Below are positions 15,276 through 21,798 of a DNA stretch of 21,798 nucleotides, one piece after another. Origin of the DNA: Chloroflexota bacterium (GTDB taxonomy: Bacteria; Chloroflexota; Anaerolineae; Ardenticatenales; Ardenticatenaceae); contig DOUV01000881.1 of assembly GCA_003520455.1 (NCBI GenBank), forward strand, positions 1 to 21,798. The letters run 5' to 3'. The notes below the pieces were generated by a model. It was not told the origin of the DNA and did not search any database. It worked only from the letters and a program-made list of their open reading frames with translations. The position numbers were made by a program, and so were the translations under genes. Position 1 is the stretch's first letter. The number at the start of each line of letters is the position of its first letter.

Positions 15276-15715
15276 TCCCTGCCGATCCCCGCACCGCCCC
15301 AACAGGAACCCGGCTGCCGACTGTGATCCTCGACATCAGCCAGGAGCGGATCAACCGGTACGCCGATCTGTCCGGTGACTATAACCCACTGCACGTCGAC
15401 CCCGCGTTCGGCCGGCAGAGCCCTTTTGGCAGCACCATCGCCCACGGCCCGCTCAGTGCAGCCTGTCTGTTCCAGGTGCTCGCTGAGTGGTCAGGCGTGC
15501 CCTGGCCCGGCGGTGCTACATTCGACTTCATCTACACCGCCCCCGTTCGGGCCGGGGACAGCATCACGGCAACCGGCACGGTGGCCGAACTCACCCCGGA
15601 GCAAGCACCCAAGTGGCTGACTGTTGATCTATCCTGCACCAACCAGCGCGGCGAGACCGTCATTGTAGCCACCGCCCGCGTACCACTCAGCGAGCAGCCC
15701 TCGACCAGTGAGTAA
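15272..15715 (+). CDS. MaoC-family (R)-hydratase/dehydratase, subunit 2
   Basis: A 147-residue hotdog protein with the full (R)-specific hydratase motif: YADLSGDYNPLHVDP (30-44), then FG and STIAHGPLSAA (54-64). D36 and H41 form the expected catalytic dyad. It should hydrate a 2-enoyl-CoA to a 3-hydroxyacyl-CoA or run in reverse, with the upstream subunit supplying substrate binding. Start and stop are set by the ATGA overlap upstream and by the AAGGAGG of the next gene, which covers this stop region. Position between the E1 genes and an ABC transporter suggests the enoyl or 3-hydroxyacyl thioester is an intermediate of the imported compound. Confidence 0.88.
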   Translation: MIPADPRTAPTGTRLPTVILDISQERINRYADLSGDYNPLHVDPAFGRQSPFGSTIAHGPLSAACLFQVLAEWSGVPWPGGATFDFIYTAPVRAGDSITATGTVAELTPEQAPKWLTVDLSCTNQRGETVIVATARVPLSEQPSTSE

Positions 15716-15726
15716 GGAGGTCCTCA

Positions 15727-17409
15727 ATGGTAGCGCTCGATTCCAAGCCAGTCCGATGCATGGTCTACCTGCTGACCGCCGCGGTCTTGATCGCCTTCGT
15801 GGCGGCCTGTACCTCGAGCCCATCCCCGGCCGCGGTCGAGGTGACGCGGGTGGTCGAGAAGCAGGTCACCACCGTCGTCGAGAAACAGGTCACTACGGTC
15901 GTCGAGAAACAGGTCACCACCGTCGTCGAAAAGCAGGTCGCTGTCACCGTGACCCCCACTCCGATTCCGCAGGGTGGTACGCTCCGCGTTGGTGTTCGGG
16001 GGAATCCCACCAGCCTGGACCCCCACAAGAATACGAGCTCCTTCGACCGCCCGATCCTCTACGCCATCTATGACCGCCTGGTGGACATCGACCAGAATCT
16101 ACGCTTTGTTCCCCAGGCCGCCGACAAGTGGGAGGTCTCTGAGGACGGCAAGGCCATCACCTTCACGCTACACCCCGGCATCACCTTTTCCGACGGCACG
16201 CCGCTTGATGCCGAGGCGGTCAAGTTCAACCTCGATCGGGTTCGGGCCAAAGAGACAGCCTCTCCCTTTGCACCCGAGTTCGCCACCGTCGAGTCGGTGG
16301 AGGTGGTTGACGATCTCACCGTCCGGATCAATTTGAAGGAACCCACCCCCGGCCTGTTCAGCAGCCTCGCCGAACGGGGCGGCCTGCTGGTCTCCCCCAA
16401 AGCGGCCAAGGACCTCGGCGATGAACTCGCCCGCCAGCCGGTCGGCAGCGGCCCATACCAACTGGTCGAGTGGCTTCAGGATGATCATGTCACTCTCAAG
16501 CGCACTCCCAACTACTGGCGCGAGGGTTTGCCCCATCTTGATCGACTCGAGTTCCACATTATTCCCGACGAGAACGTGAAGGTGACCAACCTCAAAGCGG
16601 GAAGCCTGGACATTATCGATACAGTGCCGCCCAAGGACGTCTCGTCGATCCGCAACAACCCTGCGCTGGACTATTCGACCACGACCGGACTGTCTACCTG
16701 GCAGCTCGTGATGAACATGAGCCGCTCCCCGTTCGACAACCACGATGTGCGCGAGGCGATGGCCCTCGCGATCGATCGCTCCGCGATCCTCGGCAGTCTC
16801 TTCTTTGGCATCGGCCAACCCGCGTACAGCATGCTGCCCCCAAGCAGTTGGGCCTACGATCCCGAGGCATACACCGTGCGCGATCGCGACGTGGGCAAGG
16901 CCAAAGAACTGCTCGCGCAGGCCGGCTACCCCGATGGCTTCGAATTCTCGGTGCTCGTGATCAACCAGCCTATTCGCGTGCAGATGGTCACCGCCCTCCA
17001 GAGCCAGCTGGCGGACGTGGGAGTCAAGGCCACCGTGGACGCCAAGGAAGTGGCCCAATATGCTTCCGAGCTCCGCGCGGGCGAGTACGATGCGGTCCTG
17101 CTCTGGTGGGCCGGTCGAGTCGATCCCGACGGCACCCTCTACGCCTGGTTTCACCCGAACGGTATCTGGGATAAGTACGGCTACGACAATCCGGAAGTGA
17201 CCCGGCTCCTCCAGGAGGCGCGGACGACGATCGACCTGGACACGCGCAAGGCGCTCTACGGCCAGGCCCAGGCGCTGATCGACAAGGACGTTCCGATGGT
17301 ATTCCTGGTTCACGACGAGGAGGGCAAGGCGCACTCGAAGAAGCTGACCAATTTCGTTCCTAACCCGGATGGCGTCATGCGATTTACTGAGGTATGGCTC
17401 ACCCCGTAG
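15727..17409 (+). CDS. family-5 ABC transporter solute-binding lipoprotein (peptide/nickel type)
   Basis: A 560-residue extracytoplasmic binding protein. Signal region 11-27 ends in a lipobox FVAAC (24-28), so Cys28 should carry the lipid anchor. Residues 42-73 form four VVEKQVTT-type octads, then TVTPTP, a flexible or coiled stalk. The mature domain starts GGTLRVGVRGNPTSLDPH and contains the family signature FSDGTPLDAEAVKFNLDR, then later DHVTLKRTPNYW, all of DppA/OppA type. ATG 15727 follows AAGGAGG (15714-15720). The binding protein captures a substrate outside the cell for the permeases downstream. Family 5 binds dipeptides, oligopeptides, nickel, haem or other small molecules, so the ligand is open. 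No ATPase gene is in the window. Confidence 0.94.
   Translation: MVALDSKPVRCMVYLLTAAVLIAFVAACTSSPSPAAVEVTRVVEKQVTTVVEKQVTTVVEKQVTTVVEKQVAVTVTPTPIPQGGTLRVGVRGNPTSLDPHKNTSSFDRPILYAIYDRLVDIDQNLRFVPQAADKWEVSEDGKAITFTLHPGITFSDGTPLDAEAVKFNLDRVRAKETASPFAPEFATVESVEVVDDLTVRINLKEPTPGLFSSLAERGGLLVSPKAAKDLGDELARQPVGSGPYQLVEWLQDDHVTLKRTPNYWREGLPHLDRLEFHIIPDENVKVTNLKAGSLDIIDTVPPKDVSSIRNNPALDYSTTTGLSTWQLVMNMSRSPFDNHDVREAMALAIDRSAILGSLFFGIGQPAYSMLPPSSWAYDPEAYTVRDRDVGKAKELLAQAGYPDGFEFSVLVINQPIRVQMVTALQSQLADVGVKATVDAKEVAQYASELRAGEYDAVLLWWAGRVDPDGTLYAWFHPNGIWDKYGYDNPEVTRLLQEARTTIDLDTRKALYGQAQALIDKDVPMVFLVHDEEGKAHSKKLTNFVPNPDGVMRFTEVWLTP
15850..15945 (+). repeat. four 24-bp tandem repeats coding VVEKQVTT
   Basis: Four in-frame 24-base units lie at 15850-15873, 15874-15897, 15898-15921 and 15922-15945. 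The first three encode VVEKQVTT and the last VVEKQVAV. Copies differ only at a few, mainly third-codon, positions (gag/gaa, aag/aaa, acc/act). The number may vary among strains by slippage or recombination, changing stalk length between lipid anchor and binding domain. Confidence 0.92.
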
Positions 17410-17441
17410 CCGAGGTCACCCTCCCGGCGAGAGGAGGCTTG

Positions 17442-17498
17442 ATGCAACGATATGGGCATCCCCGGGTCGTGGCCCGCGCCTGCGGGGGGCGGGCATGA
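17442..17498 (+). CDS. possible 18-codon leader ORF before the permease
   Basis: GAGGAGG (17431-17437) is the best ribosome site between the binding-protein stop and the permease, but the start it serves is ATG 17442 in another frame. That reads 18 codons (MQRYGHPRVVARACGGRA) and stops with a TGA (17496-17498) overlapping the permease ATG at 17495. A translated leader could couple ribosomes to the permease start, whose own upstream GGGGGG is poor. Alternatively it is chance. Confidence 0.35.
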   Translation: MQRYGHPRVVARACGGRA

Positions 17499-18439
17499 CT
17501 CGCCAGGTGGTCCGGCGCCTGCTGGCGGCCGTTCCGGTCATGCTGCTTGTCAGCCTGGGGGTTTTCACCCTGCTCCACCTGATCCCTGGCGATCCGGTTG
17601 TGACCCTCTTGGGCGAACGCGCCGCCCCCGAGGTCGTCGAGCAACTGCGTGCCGACCTGGGACTCGACCGGCCCCTGCCCGAGCAGTACCTGACCTGGTT
17701 GGCGCGACTGCTCCGGGGGGATCTGGGGCGCTCGATCCGTTCGCCCCAGCCCGTTCGCGAGGCGATCTGGCAACGGCTCCCGGTTACATTACATCTGGCA
17801 ATCCAGGCGACCTTCCTGTCGCTGCTCCTGGCACTTCCTTTGGGCGTTCTCGCCGCCGTCTACCAGGATTCAATCGCGGACCGGCTGACCACCCTCTATG
17901 CGAGTATTGGCGTTGCCGTGCCGACCTTCTGGCTCGGCGTCATGTTCATCCTGCTGTTCAGTCTGAGGCTCCACTGGCTGCCTCCCTCCGGGTACACCAG
18001 TCTCGCCGCCGACCCGCTTGAGAGCCTCAAGCAGATGCTCATGCCGGCCTTCAGCCTGGCCTTCGTGCTCTCCGCCGAAGTGGCGCGCATGACCCGCGCC
18101 AGTCTGCTCGAGGTCCTCAATCAGGATTACATCCGCACGGCCCGGGCCAAGGGATTGCCCGAGCGCGCCGTGCTCCTCCGCCACGGCCTCAAGAACGCGA
18201 TGATTCCCGTCGTGACCGTGATTGGGCTCCAACTCGGGCGCCTCTTTGGCGGCGCGGTCGTCGTCGAGACCGTCTTTGCCCTGCCCGGTCTCGGTCGCCT
18301 GCTGGTCGATTCCATCTTCGCCCGCGACTTTCCGGTCGTGCAGGGCGTGGTGCTCTTTATGGCGCTGATGGTCGTCATCAGCAATCTGTTCGTCGACCTG
18401 CTGTACGTCTATCTGGACCCGCGTATCCGCTACGGATGA
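17495..18439 (+). CDS. ABC transporter permease, DppB-type
   Basis: A 314-residue inner-membrane permease of the dipeptide/nickel family. It begins with a membrane helix MTRQVVRRLLAAVPVMLLVS and the DppB-typical segment HLIPGDPVVTLLGERA. LGLDRPLPEQYLTWL follows, then several more helices. The coupling loop DYIRTARAKGLPERAVLLRH contains the EAA-like motif that contacts the ATPase. The C-terminus ends NLFVDLLYVYLDPRIRYG, a classic DppB ending. ATG 17495 is chosen on family length; the frame is open upstream to 17369 without homology. It overlaps the next permease by four bases (ATGA) and pairs with it to form the channel. Confidence 0.93.
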   Translation: MTRQVVRRLLAAVPVMLLVSLGVFTLLHLIPGDPVVTLLGERAAPEVVEQLRADLGLDRPLPEQYLTWLARLLRGDLGRSIRSPQPVREAIWQRLPVTLHLAIQATFLSLLLALPLGVLAAVYQDSIADRLTTLYASIGVAVPTFWLGVMFILLFSLRLHWLPPSGYTSLAADPLESLKQMLMPAFSLAFVLSAEVARMTRASLLEVLNQDYIRTARAKGLPERAVLLRHGLKNAMIPVVTVIGLQLGRLFGGAVVVETVFALPGLGRLLVDSIFARDFPVVQGVVLFMALMVVISNLFVDLLYVYLDPRIRYG

Positions 18440-19332
18440 CTCACACGAGACCTGTTCTTACCGTCCCGCCGAGAATGGCCCACCCCGCCCAGGGAGGGGT
18501 CGCGCGCCTCTGGCGCCAGCTCGCCAGCAAGCCGCTGGGCCTGCTCGGCGTGATCGTCGTTGCACTGGCGCTGGTCGCGGCCGTCGCTGCCCCAGTGGCC
18601 GCCCCCTACGATCCCGTCCAGACCGACTTCAACGCCGTTCTCAAGTCACCCAGTACCACCCACTGGTTGGGCACCGACGACCTGGGGCGTGACGTGTTGA
18701 GCCGCGTGCTGGCCGGTGCGGCTGCCTCGCTGCAGGCGAGTCTGCTGGCGGTCGGGTTGGCGGTGCTGATCGGCGTTCCATTGGGCCTGGTCTCGGGCTA
18801 TCTCGGTGGCTGGTTCGATCAGGTCGCCATGCGAGCTGTCGATGCCTTGCTCGCCTTCCCGGCCCTCGTCCTGGCGTTGGGCATCACGGCTGCGCTCGGG
18901 CCCAGCCTCCTGAACGCTGGAATTGCCATCGGCGTCGCCACCATGCCTCGCTTCGCCCGCCTCGTCCGCGGGATGACGTTATCACTGCGCACACGCGAGT
19001 TTGTGGATGCCGCCCGGGCAATCGGGGCCAGGGCGCCTCGGATCCTGTTCCGGCACATCCTGCCGAACGCCGCCGCCCCGATTACCGTGCAGGCCTCGCT
19101 GAGCATTGGCTTCGCCATCATCGCCGAGGCCAGTCTCAGCTTCCTGGGGCTGGGCGTCCAGCCTCCTACGCCTTCCTGGGGCAGCATGCTCAAAGTCGGC
19201 TACGCCTATATGGACCTCGCTCCCTGGATCGCCATCGCCCCGGGCGTGGCGATTGTCCTGACTGTTCTCGGGTTCATGCTCCTGGCCGACGCCGTGAACC
19301 AGGTGCTCGATCCGGGCCGAAAGCGCCGCTGA
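18436..19332 (+). CDS. ABC transporter permease, DppC-type
   Basis: A 298-residue partner permease. It has a cytoplasmic N-terminal tail, a first helix (about 35-57), then the DppC-typical segment YDPVQTDFNAVL and HWLGTDDLGRDVLSRVL. Further helices follow, with the EAA loop DAARAIGARAPRILFRHILP in the second half and the family ending LADAVNQVLDP. It starts in the ATGA overlap with DppB-type permease, so the pair is translationally coupled. Together they move the ligand of the 15727 binding protein inward, powered by ATPases that must be encoded elsewhere, or be shared. The operon's tight spacing ends here, with 153 bases before the next gene. Confidence 0.93.
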   Translation: MTHTRPVLTVPPRMAHPAQGGVARLWRQLASKPLGLLGVIVVALALVAAVAAPVAAPYDPVQTDFNAVLKSPSTTHWLGTDDLGRDVLSRVLAGAAASLQASLLAVGLAVLIGVPLGLVSGYLGGWFDQVAMRAVDALLAFPALVLALGITAALGPSLLNAGIAIGVATMPRFARLVRGMTLSLRTREFVDAARAIGARAPRILFRHILPNAAAPITVQASLSIGFAIIAEASLSFLGLGVQPPTPSWGSMLKVGYAYMDLAPWIAIAPGVAIVLTVLGFMLLADAVNQVLDPGRKRR

Positions 19333-19385
19333 CCTGTTGGCCAGGTGCCCGCTGGCACATGCGGCTGGATACCTGTCAGCCAGCC

Positions 19386-19403
19386 CGACCCGGGACCGGG
19401 TCG
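19386..19403 (+). other. GC-rich hairpin between permease and amidohydrolase genes
   Basis: CGACCCG (19386-19392) and CGGGTCG (19397-19403) form a 7-bp stem with a GGAC loop, in the 153-base gap after the DppC-type gene. No T-run follows, so an intrinsic terminator is not supported. It could stabilise the upstream transcript end or be chance in GC-rich DNA. Confidence 0.3.
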
Positions 19404-19485
19404 CGTGTTCGGGAGAGGATGGCCACCGCGGCCGAGGGCCGCATGCCATCGTCACAAGAAGACCAACTGGAATAGAGGAACGACA

Positions 19486-20319
19486 ATGACAACCGAAGAG
19501 ATCAAAGCCATTGACTGCTGGGTCAACCCCAACCCGCCGGAGATTGCGGCCAAGAAATGGGCGCCATCTCACATGCAGACGGTGGGGAAGCGGGTCTTCA
19601 AAAACCTCGACTTCCTGGTGCACGGCACCTCGATCGAGCAGATGGTCGAGGACATGGGTGCGGCCGGCATCGAGAAGGGGATCATCACCTCCTCCCTCTC
19701 CGGCGTCCCGGTGGAGACGATGCTTGACGTGCTCAACCGCTATCCCGACAAGTTTATTGGATCGATGGGTGTCGATGGCCATCGAGGGATGGAAACCGTT
19801 CGGCTCATCGATTCTGTGGTCCGCAACAACAACGTCCAGCTGGTTCGCATCGTCCCCGACCTTACCAACACCCCTTCCAACCACAAGTCGTGGTATCCGG
19901 TCTATGCCAAGTGCTGTGAGTTGGGGATTGCCGTGTCGGTAACCGTGGGGATTCCCGGTCCTCCGCTTCCCGCCGAGTGCCAGAATCCGATCTACCTCGA
20001 CGAGGTCATCCAATACTTTCCCGAGTTGACCATTATCGCCACCCACATGGGGCATCCCTGGACCGACGTGCTTATCAGCCTCATGCTCCACTACCCGAAT
20101 CTCTCCCTGATGACCTCCGCCTGGGCACCGAAATACTACCCGCAGAACATCATCCACTTCATGAACACGCGAGGCGCCGACCAGGTCATGTTTGCCACTG
20201 ACTGGCCACTCCTGACCTTCGAGCGCTGCATGCGAGAGGTAGCTGATCTACCGCTGAAACCCGAGATACGTCGGAAGTTTCTCCGTGACAACGCCCTGCG
20301 CCTCTTTCACTGGGATTGA
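19486..20319 (+). CDS. amidohydrolase-fold protein (PF04909-like) lacking the HxH metal motif
   Basis: A 277-residue TIM-barrel protein of the amidohydrolase-2 group, which includes ACMS decarboxylase, resorcylate decarboxylase and 2-pyrone-4,6-dicarboxylate hydrolase. The C-terminal half is typical: ATHMGHPW (186-192, with H187 and H190), LSLMTSAWAP and ATDWPLLTF with D239. The usual N-terminal DxHxH is replaced by DCWVN (10-14), with Trp12 and Asn14 where the metal-binding histidines should be. The active site may then use one remaining metal site, or none. ATG 19486 has AGAGGAA just upstream and matches family length; the frame is open to 19345 without homology. It may decarboxylate or hydrolyse an intermediate of the region-3 pathway. 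Confidence 0.85.
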   Translation: MTTEEIKAIDCWVNPNPPEIAAKKWAPSHMQTVGKRVFKNLDFLVHGTSIEQMVEDMGAAGIEKGIITSSLSGVPVETMLDVLNRYPDKFIGSMGVDGHRGMETVRLIDSVVRNNNVQLVRIVPDLTNTPSNHKSWYPVYAKCCELGIAVSVTVGIPGPPLPAECQNPIYLDEVIQYFPELTIIATHMGHPWTDVLISLMLHYPNLSLMTSAWAPKYYPQNIIHFMNTRGADQVMFATDWPLLTFERCMREVADLPLKPEIRRKFLRDNALRLFHWD

Positions 20320-20446
20320 GCAGACTGGATTCACAGATTGTTCGGATGGCCACAAACCTCCTGTCGGACGGGACGGCTCACGCCGTAATGCCCCCGACTT
20401 CCATGCCGGGACGAACGGCATCTTCGAAGGGAGAGGTCCCTGGCGG

Positions 20447-21798
20447 ATGGACACTCAGACTTCAGCGCAAACTGGGGGACGATCAGGTCTCGAGCGCTTC
20501 TTCGCGCCCCGCTCGATCGCGGTCATCGGCGCCTCCGCCAACCCGGCCAAGATCGGAGCGCGCCCGCTGGCCGCTCTCAAGACCAACGGCTACCAGGGCC
20601 AGATTTACCCGATCAACCCGAACTACGACACGATCGGCGGCCTGCCCTGTTACCCCTCTGCCCAGGCGGTCCCTGGCCCGATCGATCTTGCGATCGTCTC
20701 TCTTCCAGCCCCTCTCGTCCCGGAGGCTCTTCGGGACTGCGCCCAGAAAGGCGTTGCCTACGCTGTCGTCTTCAGCGCCGGCTTCGCCGAGGCCGGCCCC
20801 GAGGGAGCGGCGCTCCAGCGGGAGATCGAGCGAATCGTCGCCGAGTCCACTCTGCAGGTCCTCGGTCCGAACACCGCGGGCGCTGTCTTTCACCACACCG
20901 CGATGGTCGCGAGCTTCGCCTCCACGTTCATGTCGCCCCCTGTCCATCAAGGGAGCGGGATCGCCTTCATCACGCAGAGCGGAGCCTTCGGGGTTTACGT
21001 CTACAACCTGGCGCAACAGCTCGGCCTGGTCTTCGACTACTACATCAACACCGGGAACGAAGCCGGGTTAGAGGTCGCCGACTTTCTCGAGTACCTCGCG
21101 GATCGCTCCGAGGTACGGGCCGTGGCCCTCTACCTTGAGCAGGTACGCGATGGGACACGGTTTCGCCGTGCGGCCGAGCGCTGCTTCCGGCGCGGGATCC
21201 CGGTCATTGCTGTCAAGGTCGGGCGGTCGGCTGAGGCGCGCCGGGCGGCCCTCTCCCACACCGGTGCCCTGACCGGCGCCGAAGACGTCTACGATGCCGT
21301 CTTTCGTCAGAGCGGCGTCGTGCGTGTGGACGGCATCATGGAGCTGCTTGAGCTCCTCGACCTCGTTGTGAAGAACGCGATGCCGCGCGGCCGGCGGACC
21401 GGCATCTTGACGAGCACCGGGGGCGGAGGCGCCTGGATGACCGACCTCTGTCGCCAGGCCGGCCTCGAGGTGCCGGAGTTTGTCGGCCCCACGCGCGAGG
21501 CGCTCGAGGCCGTTCTTCCGCAATTTGCCGCCGCCTCGAACCCCGTCGATCTTACCGGGCAGATGTACACCCAGCGCGACCTCTTCCGTCGCTGCGTCGC
21601 CATTCTCGCCAGGGACCCCGCCATCGATGCGCTGGTGCTTCTCTCGGGGGGCGATCCCGAAACGGTCGGCGTCGGCGTGCCGGAGACGGTCGTCGAAGCT
21701 TCGCAGTCGAGCGACAAGCCCCTTCTGGTGGCCTGGGTTGGAGCGCCCGACTGGTTTTACCGGAAGCTCGGCGCGGCCGGCGTGCCCGCCTTTCGTGA
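20447..21798 (+). CDS. ADP-forming acyl-CoA synthetase, 3' end outside window
   Basis: The frame is open from ATG 20447 to the last base, giving 450 residues without a stop. It starts with a CoA-binding Rossmann domain: RSIAVIGASANPAKIGARPL (22-41), then VFSAGFAEAG and LGPNTAG (139-145). The succinyl-CoA-synthetase-like domain follows, with FITQSGAFG (174-182) and NTGNEA (201-206). The phosphohistidine region SHTGALTGAED (270-280) contains the likely catalytic H271. The enzyme makes or uses an acyl-CoA with ATP/ADP and phosphate. If it carries the ATP-grasp domain, that lies beyond the edge. GGAGAGG upstream (about 20430-20436) supports the start. In context it probably activates the imported acid or conserves energy from its thioester. 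Confidence 0.9.
   Translation, partial: MDTQTSAQTGGRSGLERFFAPRSIAVIGASANPAKIGARPLAALKTNGYQGQIYPINPNYDTIGGLPCYPSAQAVPGPIDLAIVSLPAPLVPEALRDCAQKGVAYAVVFSAGFAEAGPEGAALQREIERIVAESTLQVLGPNTAGAVFHHTAMVASFASTFMSPPVHQGSGIAFITQSGAFGVYVYNLAQQLGLVFDYYINTGNEAGLEVADFLEYLADRSEVRAVALYLEQVRDGTRFRRAAERCFRRGIPVIAVKVGRSAEARRAALSHTGALTGAEDVYDAVFRQSGVVRVDGIMELLELLDLVVKNAMPRGRRTGILTSTGGGGAWMTDLCRQAGLEVPEFVGPTREALEAVLPQFAAASNPVDLTGQMYTQRDLFRRCVAILARDPAIDALVLLSGGDPETVGVGVPETVVEASQSSDKPLLVAWVGAPDWFYRKLGAAGVPAFR

Noticed and set aside
15850..15945. Tandem repeats as a CRISPR-like array
   Set aside because: Units are contiguous without spacers and are in frame within a lipoprotein gene.
1..21798. tRNA, rRNA or insertion-sequence transposase genes
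   Set aside because: None was recognised on reading either strand; no transposase-like protein is encoded. Formal covariance-model searches were not possible here.

Overview
The window reads as a high-GC bacterial chromosome segment, most likely from Chloroflexota. The clearest hint is the solute-binding lipoprotein at 15727, whose mature N-terminus is a VVEKQVTT-type repeat stalk ending in TVTPTP, a layout common in that phylum. A lamin-tail-domain fragment and a membrane PAS-GAF-HD-GYP sensor fit the same picture. This assignment is inference; no rRNA or marker gene is present.

Region 1 (1-9411, all + strand) is a catabolic gene train with mostly short gaps. In order it holds a LarA-like (nickel-pincer hydroxyacid racemase/epimerase family) gene cut by the left edge, a xylose-isomerase-like TIM-barrel isomerase, a double-domain cyclase-family protein, a short-chain dehydrogenase (SDR), a class I/II aminotransferase, an aldo/keto reductase, a second SDR resembling mannonate/fructuronate oxidoreductases, and a second LarA-like gene. 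The set suggests epimerisation, oxidation and hydrolysis of a hydroxy acid, sugar acid or lactone. No transporter or regulator of this train lies in the window. A nested inverted repeat with a 22-bp perfect palindrome sits in the 335-bp gap before the second SDR.

Region 2 (9412-12148) is different. It contains one intact minus-strand gene (a cyclic-di-GMP HD-GYP sensor with its own candidate promoter) between two decayed minus-strand pieces: a Cys/His repeat protein resembling an HNH-endonuclease-associated zinc finger, and a lamin-tail-domain fragment. It looks like a boundary where genes have come and gone.

Region 3 (12149 to the right edge, all + strand) starts with a near-consensus sigma-70 type promoter followed immediately by a 22-bp perfect palindrome, then a TetR regulator. 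The following genes are tightly packed: 2-oxoacid dehydrogenase E1 alpha and beta, two small hotdog (MaoC-type) dehydratase subunits, and a peptide/nickel-type ABC solute-binding protein with two permeases. After short gaps come an amidohydrolase-fold protein lacking its metal-binding HxH, and an ADP-forming acyl-CoA synthetase that runs off the right edge. The likely theme is regulated uptake of a small molecule and its conversion through acyl-CoA intermediates. No E2/E3 dehydrogenase subunits and no ABC ATPases are visible. The substrate cannot be read from the sequence. Regions 1 and 3 are the two candidate uncharacterised pathways.
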